A DNA stretch of 8,430 nt from Candidatus Hecatellales archaeon ex4484_218. Lineage in GTDB: Archaea; Thermoproteota; Bathyarchaeia; Hecatellales; Hecatellaceae. Positions within the stretch are counted from its first letter, which is position 1; every line of letters starts with the position of its first letter. This document shows positions 1-6,132 of this stretch, piece by piece. The notes beneath the pieces were generated by a model. The model saw nothing but the letters and a program-made list of their open reading frames with translations, did not search any database and was not told where the DNA came from. The position numbers and the translations under genes are program-made. The stretch is taken from positions 1 to 8,430 of the forward strand of contig NJEB01000024.1 in assembly GCA_002254975.1 (NCBI GenBank), given 5' to 3'.

Positions 1-36
1 GACCCAAAATTTTTTTGATAAGAATTTTTTAGGAAA

Positions 37-276
37 ATGTTAATGTTTATAGGAGGATTTATTGGTCTGGGTGGTGCACCATCACATAGCGTAAAAGATA
101 ATGAACCAGTTGAATATCTTTGGGATGAAAACGTTCCCGTAATCTGGGAAAATCTTTTATCTGACCTAAAAATTAGTCTTGAGAAAATCATGCTAGAACA
201 TCCTAATTATGTGATTCTTGTTTCTCATTCAAAAATGGGTAGAAGATTCAAACCTGTTTATGTTTTAAGAGTTTAA
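37..276 (+). CDS. Short hypothetical protein (79 aa), unrecognised
   Basis: I do not recognise this protein. The frame is closed by a stop at 16-18, so it is not simply the tail of a gene entering from the left. Two ATG codons are possible, at 37 and 43. The AGGA at 31-34 sits 8 bases before the second and only 2 before the first, so 43 is the better placed start (77 aa). The first 15 residues are glycine-rich and hydrophobic. The rest is soluble-looking, with a probable amphipathic helix (around LSDLKISLEKIMLEH) and a strand-like, basic end (YVILVSHSKMGRRFKPVYVL). It could be a small gene, or a remnant of a longer one broken upstream. A T-rich tract follows it. No function is assigned. Confidence 0.42.
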   Translation: MLMFIGGFIGLGGAPSHSVKDNEPVEYLWDENVPVIWENLLSDLKISLEKIMLEHPNYVILVSHSKMGRRFKPVYVLRV

Positions 277-291
277 TATTTCAAAAAATTG

Positions 292-312
292 TTCTTCTCT
301 TTTTTTGTTTTT
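292..312 (+). terminator. T-rich terminator after the 79-aa ORF
   Basis: A pyrimidine tract with runs of seven and five T, separated by one G, lies 16 bases after the stop at 276. Archaeal RNA polymerase commonly terminates at such T tracts without a hairpin, and I see no convincing stem here. Confidence 0.5.
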
Positions 313-420
313 AAACCTGAATACGAGACTAGCCTGAACTTAAAGTTGATTGTTACGTGATTAATGTACAAAAACATTTACAAGTTAACATTTTGAAATA
401 AAAAAAATATACTCATAAAT

Positions 421-428
421 CTTAAATA
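421..428 (+). promoter_or_regulatory. TATA box for a leaderless transcript
   Basis: CTTAAATA is centred about 27 bases before the GTG at 452, the usual distance from an archaeal TATA box to the transcript start. The transcript would then begin at or next to the start codon. No ribosome binding site is visible before 452, which agrees with a leaderless mRNA. Confidence 0.6.
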
Positions 429-451
429 GTTTTCAACCTTTACCAACACAT

Positions 452-1144
452 GTGTCTAAAAGGAAGATTTTTTATCTTCTAGTTGTTACGGTAGCAATAG
501 CAAGTGTATGTGTAAGTATTTTAGCCCACCAACAATTAAGGGTTAATATAACAGGGCCCAGTCCATCAGAATCTAGCAAGTTAAAGATAGATGTTACACC
601 TGAAGATGTAATTGTTGGTGAAAAGGTTAAGATAGTTGTTAGAAATCCTGAAGGAAAACCTGTTAGAGGAGCTAAAGTTTATGTTGCAAGAAACCATAAC
701 TTATCGGCAAAGGGAACATACATAGGTGAAACAAATTTTAGTGGTGTAGTTACCTATGCTTTTAAGGAGGATGGTCAACATATAATCTACGTAGAAAAGG
801 ATGGATTTCTACCCCAATGGATAAACCTATATGTAAAGCTTAAGGGAAAGTTGTCTTTTGGCTGGAAGCTTAAGGAAAGTGGTAATGGTGAACTTACCTA
901 TACTATGTGTATCACTTCTAATGGGTATCCTGTTGAAAAGGTTGAAATCTATGTAAACAGCACATTTATAGGCTATACTGATAACAATGGAGAGTTAAGC
1001 TATACATTTAAACGTGGAAAGGTTTACGAGATAATCATAAAAAAGGAGGGTTATAGGGGGCTTCTCATAATTTCTGACCTAAACCCGGAAGGTGGAACCG
1101 GAACGGTTATTCAACCACTAAACCTTACTAACAAAACTGTATAA
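452..1144 (+). CDS. Membrane-anchored or secreted protein with two beta-sandwich-like repeats
   Basis: The 230-aa protein starts at GTG 452. Residues 1-5 are basic (MSKRK) and 6-25 are a hydrophobic segment, so it has a signal peptide or uncleaved N-terminal anchor and the rest is probably outside the cell. Two related repeats follow. Repeat 1 runs roughly 44-128 (GKPVRGAKVYV, then IGETNFSG, then VEKDGF). Repeat 2 runs roughly 134-206 (NGYPVEKVEIYV, then IGYTDNNG, then IKKEGY). Proline, IG, and (D/E)G(F/Y) recur at matching places 82-90 residues apart, as in Ig-like or carboxypeptidase-regulatory-like (CarboxypepD_reg) sandwich domains. Six N-glycosylation sequons (N32, N83, N95, N169, N224, N227) fit an archaeal surface protein. 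There is no enzyme motif, so a binding or structural role at the envelope is inferred. It stands alone, with its own TATA box. Confidence 0.8.
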   Translation: MSKRKIFYLLVVTVAIASVCVSILAHQQLRVNITGPSPSESSKLKIDVTPEDVIVGEKVKIVVRNPEGKPVRGAKVYVARNHNLSAKGTYIGETNFSGVVTYAFKEDGQHIIYVEKDGFLPQWINLYVKLKGKLSFGWKLKESGNGELTYTMCITSNGYPVEKVEIYVNSTFIGYTDNNGELSYTFKRGKVYEIIIKKEGYRGLLIISDLNPEGGTGTVIQPLNLTNKTV

Positions 1145-1300
1145 CCGCTAAGCCATGAATTACTGGTTTCTAAATAATTTAATAGTATTAAAAGTGTTAC
1201 TACCACTTAAATTATGTTGCTGGTTATGTTTTTCATATCCAAAGGTTGCCTATGCTCCAGTAAATTTTTTCAAAGTTAGGGTTGGATTGAAGAAGATTCC

Positions 1301-1323
1301 TTGATTATTTGAATCAAAAAATA
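1301..1323 (-). terminator. Terminator of the M24 gene
   Basis: Just after the stop at 1332-1334, the minus strand reads TTATTTTTTGATT, with a run of six T. It overlaps a six-base inverted repeat, TTGATT (1301-1306) and AATCAA (1312-1317). The T run is the likely signal, and the small stem may be incidental. Confidence 0.5.
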
Positions 1324-1331
1324 AGGGGAAG

Positions 1332-2624
1332 TTAAATTGGGACTACTGTTATTTCATCCGCTGGCCACCTACTTATTATCTCGTATCCGGCATCGGTTAT
1401 TATTATCATGTCCTCTATTCTTACTCCACATCTATTATCTGGCGTACCTTCTTGGGTTTCTAAAGCTATTACCATGCCAGCTTCAAGTTTTACCGGCCAC
1501 TTAATTGCTATGGGTCTCCAGAAGAATGGTGGGTCATAAAGAGTTGCAATCCCTAATCCGTGACCCATGTTATTAAAGAAGGTTGAAAATTTTTCACGTT
1601 CATTTCTAATGTATGGGGGTCTTTTTGACCATAATTCTACCTCATCAGGCCATTTTTCCACAATATCTTTTGTTGTTGCACCTGGCTTTAATGCTTTTTC
1701 AGCTTCTCTAAGCAATGTTATTGCTTTTTTATATGCTTCTCTAACATCTTTCGGTGCTGGACCTACACTAAATGACCTGTAACAACATGAACAGTAACCA
1801 AGAAGTCTACTGTTGAATATGTCAATAACTACTGTATCTCCAACTTTAAATAGTCTATCAGTACAAGAACGACTTACATCTTTCGGCCAAGTGTGTTGAC
1901 CAGAAATAATATAGCCACCAGGTTCCAAACCATGTAAAACCTGATATTTAACGATTTCACTCCAAACTTCTTGTTCGCTTACCCCAACTTTTATTTTTTT
2001 GTAAGCCACCTCAAAACATCCATCAACCACACTTGCAAGAATACGGAAAATCCGTTGCTCAGTAGGTGTTTTGACCATTCTTGCCTCAGTTAATGCTTTT
2101 GCACCATCTAAACTAACTTCACCTTTTAAACCTTTTTTTAATGCTTCTAGCAAGTAGGGAATGTTTGTATCTATACCCAAAACCTCTTTTTCAAGTTTAA
2201 GCTCTTTTAATGTATCCCTTATTTGTTCAACAAAAAGCCCTAACATATGTTGTTGAGCTTGAGGTGGAGATGAGAAGAAGACTCCTCCAAGTGGAATTGA
2301 TTTATCAACTTTTATGTATGGAAACTGTTTAGCTAAATGATAAGCCGTGTCACATTCATCAAAGTAGACTGGTTCACCTTTTTCCGGTAAAATTGCATAA
2401 CGATATCCACCAACTCCTGCACTAAGTGTTCCAAGTGGGGGTATGTTGGTAACATACGCGACATTTGGTTCCGTTAAACATAATATTGCTCCTAAACCGT
2501 ATCTTTTCATAAAATTTCTTGCTCTTTCCAACTTTTCCTTTAAAAAATTCTTAGGGTCAACAATGGTATTTAAAAGTCCTAAACCAATTTTTCCAATATC
2601 TTCTAATCGATATTGCGTGTTCAT
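1332..2624 (-). CDS. M24-family (creatinase/prolidase-like) protein with an altered metal site
   Basis: The protein has 430 aa from ATG 2624. This start is preferred over ATG 2654 because CTCCTCCT at 2632-2639 (AGGAGGAG on the coding strand) lies 7 bases before it, and the predicted transcript start (about 2643) would exclude the upstream ATG. An N-terminal creatinase/prolidase-type domain (about 25-165) precedes a pita-bread catalytic domain (about 175-425). Of the five usual metal ligands, D268 (VVIDIF), H355 (GHGLG), E389 (ALETQEG) and E404 (GVRIEDM) are present. The second Asp, normally in a GYxSDxTR-type motif, is C280 within GYCSCCYRSF. Family members include Xaa-Pro peptidases, creatinase (which needs no metal) and the DMSP lyase DddP, so the substrate cannot be named. 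Normal peptidase activity is doubtful. It is transcribed divergently from the acyl-CoA dehydrogenase. Confidence 0.85.
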   Translation of the reverse strand: MNTQYRLEDIGKIGLGLLNTIVDPKNFLKEKLERARNFMKRYGLGAILCLTEPNVAYVTNIPPLGTLSAGVGGYRYAILPEKGEPVYFDECDTAYHLAKQFPYIKVDKSIPLGGVFFSSPPQAQQHMLGLFVEQIRDTLKELKLEKEVLGIDTNIPYLLEALKKGLKGEVSLDGAKALTEARMVKTPTEQRIFRILASVVDGCFEVAYKKIKVGVSEQEVWSEIVKYQVLHGLEPGGYIISGQHTWPKDVSRSCTDRLFKVGDTVVIDIFNSRLLGYCSCCYRSFSVGPAPKDVREAYKKAITLLREAEKALKPGATTKDIVEKWPDEVELWSKRPPYIRNEREKFSTFFNNMGHGLGIATLYDPPFFWRPIAIKWPVKLEAGMVIALETQEGTPDNRCGVRIEDMIIITDAGYEIISRWPADEITVVPI

Positions 2625-2663
2625 TAATATTCTCCTCCTAAAAAGTTTTATCATCTCAAGAAA

Positions 2664-2676
2664 TTAATATAAATAA
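2664..2676 (-). promoter_or_regulatory. TATA box of the M24 gene
   Basis: On the minus strand this reads TTATTTATATTAA, close to the archaeal TATA consensus. A start about 26 bases downstream of its centre falls near 2643, giving a short leader that contains the AGGAGGAG site and the ATG at 2624. Confidence 0.6.
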
Positions 2677-2722
2677 CGACTTCTCAGTAACATATTTTTG
2701 CAAAAAATTAGCCTTAATCTGT

Positions 2723-2752
2723 GTAACTCCATCCAAGTTTGGATAGAGTAAC
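2723..2752. promoter_or_regulatory. 30-bp imperfect dyad, possible operator
   Basis: The arms GTAACTCCATCCAA and TTGGATAGAGTAAC flank a central GT, and 12 of 14 positions pair. The innermost six on each side (ATCCAA/TTGGAT) are perfect. A two-base spacer is too small for an RNA hairpin loop, so a site for a dimeric DNA-binding protein is more likely. It lies between the divergent M24 and acyl-CoA dehydrogenase promoters and could serve either. The regulator is unknown. Confidence 0.5.
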
Positions 2753-2783
2753 TTAAAGATAATCCGGTTAATAATGGAATTAC

Positions 2784-2796
2784 TAGGTAATACCTA
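2784..2796. promoter_or_regulatory. 13-bp perfect palindrome, second possible operator
   Basis: TAGGTA and TACCTA flank a single A. The arms match perfectly. Its sequence differs from the larger dyad about 53 bases away (centre to centre), so it would be a separate site. The one-base spacer again points to a DNA site rather than an RNA structure. Confidence 0.35.
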
Positions 2797-2862
2797 ATCA
2801 CAGAAAATGTATTTTTGATTTCTAGTTTTTTCAACTTTTATTTTATTGGCGACCTATTGGAA

Positions 2863-2872
2863 GTTTAAAAAT
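2863..2872 (+). promoter_or_regulatory. Candidate TATA box of the acyl-CoA dehydrogenase gene
   Basis: GTTTAAAAAT is preceded by a purine-rich GGAA that could act as a BRE. A transcript start near 2894 would leave a leader of about 47 bases containing the GGGGAGGG site at 2926-2933. The nearer AAATTTTAAG would start transcription inside or after that site and is less likely. Confidence 0.35.
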
Positions 2873-2940
2873 AAGGGTAATAAAGTATCATGGTTATTAT
2901 GTACAGTAAATTTTAAGTTTTAGTGGGGGAGGGAAAAATT

Positions 2941-4083
2941 TTGAATTTTGAGTTAACTGAGGAGCAAAAGGAGATTAGAAGAGCTGTTCGGGAGTTTGCT
3001 GAAAAAGAGTTTAAACCTGAAATTGCAAGAGAATATGACCAAAAAGAGGAGTTTCCATGGGAAATCTACAAAAAATGTGCTAAGCTTGGTTTTATTGGTT
3101 GTAGTTTTGAGGAGGAGTATGGAGGGCAAGGACTTGGTTTTCTTGAAACAGTAATTATTTGTGAGGAGCTTTGTAGGGTTGATTCAACCTTGGGAACAGC
3201 CATGCTTACAGGCCCATTTGGAAGCGACCTAATCCATATGTTTGGAACTGAAGAACAAAAGAAAAAGTATCTTCCACCAATCACTAAAGGTGAATGGGTT
3301 TCATCTGCAGCTTTTACTGAACCGGAACATGGAAGTGACTTAACCATGCTTGATACCACAGCTAAACCTGAAGGTGACTATTATGTGATTAATGGTACAA
3401 AAACATTGATAACCAATGCACCTATAGCCAATTACACGGTTGTTCTCTGCCAGGTAAAACCTGAGGCTGGAATTAGAGGTCAAAGTTTATTCATTGTTGA
3501 AAAAGGTGTTGAAGGTTTTGATGCTACCAAAATTGAGCATAAAATGGGGATTAGAGCTTCACCTTTAGGTGAATATTCCTTTAATAATGTTAAAGTTTCA
3601 AAGTCTGCTTTGGTTGGTGTTGAAAACATGGGATTTTACCATTCAATGGAGTTTTTTGATGTTACAAGGATTGGTGTTGCTGCTCAGGCTTTAGGTATGG
3701 CTCAAGGAGCCTACGAAAAAGCCTTAAAATATGCTAAGGAAAGAACTCAATTTGGAAAACGTATTTCAGATTTTCAGGTTATTCAACATAAACTTGTTGA
3801 TATGGCTACAATGATTGAGGCTTCAAGACTTTTAGTGTATAAGGCTGCATGGTATATTGATAAGGGTAGAATTATTCCTGAGCTTAGCTGTATGGCTAAA
3901 AATCTTGCAACAGAAACTGCTGTTAAAGTTATTCATGATGCACTTCAAATTTTCGGTGGATATGGTTATATCGCCGAATATGACCTTGAAAGATATTATA
4001 GGGATGTTAGAATAACCGAAATTTATGAGGGAACAACAGAAATTCAGAAAAATATTGCAGCAAGATTTCTTTTAGGAAAATAA
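2941..4083 (+). CDS. Acyl-CoA dehydrogenase
   Basis: This FAD enzyme oxidises acyl-CoA to trans-2-enoyl-CoA, the first oxidation of beta-oxidation, and passes electrons to an electron-transfer flavoprotein that is not in this window. I chose TTG 2941: GGGGAGGG (2926-2933) is 7 bases before it, the protein then begins MNFELTEEQ as is typical of the family, and the length is 380 aa. GTG 2923 would add six residues encoded by the binding site itself. Visible signatures, numbered from TTG, are AFTEPEHGSD (124-133), ERTQFGKRI near 267-275 and QIFGGYGYIAEYDLERYYRD (336-355). The catalytic base is E363 in IYEGTTEIQ. That position points to the short/medium-chain-like branch, but chain length cannot be read from sequence. 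It ends 22 bp from the convergent enoyl-CoA hydratase gene. Confidence 0.95.
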   Translation: MNFELTEEQKEIRRAVREFAEKEFKPEIAREYDQKEEFPWEIYKKCAKLGFIGCSFEEEYGGQGLGFLETVIICEELCRVDSTLGTAMLTGPFGSDLIHMFGTEEQKKKYLPPITKGEWVSSAAFTEPEHGSDLTMLDTTAKPEGDYYVINGTKTLITNAPIANYTVVLCQVKPEAGIRGQSLFIVEKGVEGFDATKIEHKMGIRASPLGEYSFNNVKVSKSALVGVENMGFYHSMEFFDVTRIGVAAQALGMAQGAYEKALKYAKERTQFGKRISDFQVIQHKLVDMATMIEASRLLVYKAAWYIDKGRIIPELSCMAKNLATETAVKVIHDALQIFGGYGYIAEYDLERYYRDVRITEIYEGTTEIQKNIAARFLLGK

Positions 4084-4112
4084 AAAAATATTTTTTAGGT
4101 TTATTTTATTCA
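4084..4112. terminator. Bidirectional T-rich terminator between convergent genes
   Basis: The 22-bp gap and its edges have T tracts on both strands. ATTTTTTAGGTTTATTTTATT serves the plus-strand dehydrogenase gene, and TATTTTTTTATTTT (minus strand, running into the end of the dehydrogenase gene) serves the hydratase gene. No strong hairpin is seen. Confidence 0.5.
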
Positions 4113-4897
4113 CCTTTAAATTCCGGTTTTCTTTTTTCAAAAAATGCTGAGATCCCTTCAGCAGCATCATTTGTGGAAGCTATGATTCCAAGTGCTTCAG
4201 CTTCAATTTTTAAACCTACATCTAAGGAAGCTTGACTTCCGAAATTTAAAACATATTTGGCGAATTTTAGGGCTACTGGTGGGCCTTCAACAAGTTTTTT
4301 AGCAAAATTTTTTATTTCAGCTTCAAAATTTTCTTTTGAAATAATTTTATTGATTAAACCTATTTTTAAAGCTTCATCCGCAGATATTCTTTTACCCAGC
4401 ATAACTATTTCTTTTGCTTTAGCTAAACCTACAATTCTAGGTAATCTTTGGGTTCCACCCCAACCTGGAATTATTCCAAGATTGATTTCAGGATTTCCAA
4501 ACTCCGAGTTTTCAGTTGCAATCCGAAAATCGCATGCTAAAGCTATTTCTAAACCTCCACCTAAACAAAAACCTTTAATGGCTGCTATGTAAGGTTTAGA
4601 TGATAATTCAATTTTTCTTGTTAATTCTTGACCTTTCAAAGATATTGTTGGTGCTGTGGTTGGTGTTGCTGTGGATAAGGTTGTTACATCTGCACCAACA
4701 CTAAAAGCTTGGTCTCCAGCCCCCATCAAAATCACACATCTAACATCTTTATCTTCTTCTAACCAATCAACAGCTAAAGATAATTCTTCAACCATTTTTA
4801 GGGTGATAGCATTAAATCTATGGGGTAAATTCAAAATTATCCATCCAAGATTATTTTCCTTCTTAACTAATACAGTATCATATTTTTTCTCATTCAT
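4106..4897 (-). CDS. Enoyl-CoA hydratase (crotonase family)
   Basis: The 263-aa protein is predicted to hydrate trans-2-enoyl-CoA to 3-hydroxyacyl-CoA. Both catalytic glutamates of true hydratases are present: E117 in GGGLEIALACD and E137 in GNPEINLGIIPG. The oxyanion-hole segments are FSVGAD (65-70) and GGG (113-115). GGTQRLPR (147-154) is also canonical. With both glutamates, hydratase is favoured over other crotonase activities such as isomerase or hydrolase. The ATG at 4897 lies inside the end of the upstream 3-hydroxyacyl-CoA dehydrogenase gene, an 8-base overlap (4890-4897) in a different frame. AGAGG (4913-4909) is 11 bases before the ATG, so translational coupling is likely. The product would feed directly into the dehydrogenase encoded just upstream. 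Confidence 0.93.
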   Translation of the reverse strand: MNEKKYDTVLVKKENNLGWIILNLPHRFNAITLKMVEELSLAVDWLEEDKDVRCVILMGAGDQAFSVGADVTTLSTATPTTAPTISLKGQELTRKIELSSKPYIAAIKGFCLGGGLEIALACDFRIATENSEFGNPEINLGIIPGWGGTQRLPRIVGLAKAKEIVMLGKRISADEALKIGLINKIISKENFEAEIKNFAKKLVEGPPVALKFAKYVLNFGSQASLDVGLKIEAEALGIIASTNDAAEGISAFFEKRKPEFKGE

Positions 4898-6077
4898 AGG
4901 TGTAAAAACCTCTTTTAGTTTTTTTACCCAACCAACCTTTACCTACATATTCTTCCAGTAATGGGCAAGACTTATAGACCTCTTCACCATACTTATTGTA
5001 AAGTTCTTTTAATTTAGCTAAAACATTGTCTATTCCAAGATTATCTGCAAGTTCACATGGTCCTTGAGCCCATGCTGTTCCAAGTTTTACGGCTGTATCT
5101 ATGTTTTGAGGGTCTGCAACATCCTCATAAACCATCCAAGCAGCTTCATTAATTGATACAGCATAAACTCTTTCAACATCGTATTTACCAGCAAGCTTAA
5201 ACGGTATTCTTGGTCTACCCACAGTCCAATCATAAAAACCTTTACCAGATTTTTGTCCAAATTTTCCTTCCTTCACCAATTGTTCAAGTAATGGACATAC
5301 TTTTGCTCTTTCACCATAAGCTTCCTCCATAACCTTTGAAACACTATAAACAATATCCAATCCTAGATAATCAGCTAATTCAAATGCACCCATAGGCAAT
5401 CCAGCCTTATACTTGATGGTTGCATCAACCATCTCCATTGTTGCTTCACCTCTTCTAACAGCATGACATGCATCAGTAAACATTGAAACCAAAATTCTGT
5501 TAACAATAAAGCCTCTAACATCTTTCTTAACTAAGGCTGGAGTTTTACCCAACCTTTTAGCCAAATTTATGGTTGTTTCAACAGTTTCATCACTTGTTTT
5601 TTCACCCTTAACCACTTCAACCAAAGGCATTAATACAGGTGGATTAAAAAAATGCATACCAACAACCTTTTCAGGTCTTTGAGTTGCATTAGCAATCTCT
5701 GTTATGCTTAAACTGGAGGTGTTTGTTGCAAGAATAGTATGGTTAGGTGAAGCTTTATCCAACCTACTAAAAACTTGTTTTTTAAGCTCTAAATTTTCAG
5801 GAACAGCTTCAACAACAAAATCAACATCTTTACATGCATCTTCAAGATTTGTTGTTGCTTTAACTCTTAAAAAAGTCTTTTTTGCATTTTCATCTGTAAG
5901 TTTACCTTTTTCCACAAGTTTTCCTAAACTCCAATTAATTTCTTTAAGAGCTTTATCTAAAATTTCCTCATTAACATCAACCAAAACAACATCCAAACCA
6001 GCCATAGCAAACAGTTGAGCTATACCATGACCCATCATTCCAGCTCCAATTACAGCAGCTTTTTTCAAAATTTTCAC
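4890..6077 (-). CDS. 3-hydroxyacyl-CoA dehydrogenase with two C-terminal domains
   Basis: The 395-aa enzyme oxidises (S)-3-hydroxyacyl-CoA to 3-oxoacyl-CoA with NAD. Residues 1-186 are the Rossmann domain: GAGMMG (11-16), and D34 at the end of the second strand favours NAD. The catalytic set is S121 (NTSSLS), H142 (MHFFNPP), E154 (LVEVV) and N193 (GFIVNRIL). Two copies of the helical 3HCDH C-terminal domain follow, at about 188-284 and 303-395. Each ends in a similar motif (GQKSGKGFYDW and GKKTKRGFYTYE). The start is GTG 6077 after a weak AAGG. TTG 6068, with GGTGA 5-6 bases before it, is also plausible and would remove three residues. The gene lies 55 bases after the broken acyl-CoA synthetase gene and overlaps the hydratase gene. 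Confidence 0.95.
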   Translation of the reverse strand: MKILKKAAVIGAGMMGHGIAQLFAMAGLDVVLVDVNEEILDKALKEINWSLGKLVEKGKLTDENAKKTFLRVKATTNLEDACKDVDFVVEAVPENLELKKQVFSRLDKASPNHTILATNTSSLSITEIANATQRPEKVVGMHFFNPPVLMPLVEVVKGEKTSDETVETTINLAKRLGKTPALVKKDVRGFIVNRILVSMFTDACHAVRRGEATMEMVDATIKYKAGLPMGAFELADYLGLDIVYSVSKVMEEAYGERAKVCPLLEQLVKEGKFGQKSGKGFYDWTVGRPRIPFKLAGKYDVERVYAVSINEAAWMVYEDVADPQNIDTAVKLGTAWAQGPCELADNLGIDNVLAKLKELYNKYGEEVYKSCPLLEEYVGKGWLGKKTKRGFYTYE

Positions 6078-6132
6078 CCAACCTTAATTAAATCTTTAAC
6101 CTCATAAAGTCTTTTACCAAAAAATAAAATGG

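Noticed and set aside
1155..1304. 49-aa plus-strand frame (MNYWFLNNLIV...) between the surface protein and M24 genes
   Set aside because: There is no binding site, no clear TATA box at the right distance, and the composition is what AT-rich spacer DNA gives. It would become interesting only if conserved in relatives.
2718..2804. Structured RNA or riboswitch formed by TCTGTG/CACAGA enclosing the two dyads
   Set aside because: The enclosed dyads have spacers of two and one bases, which cannot form proper RNA loops, and the outer pairing is only six bases. DNA operators explain them better.
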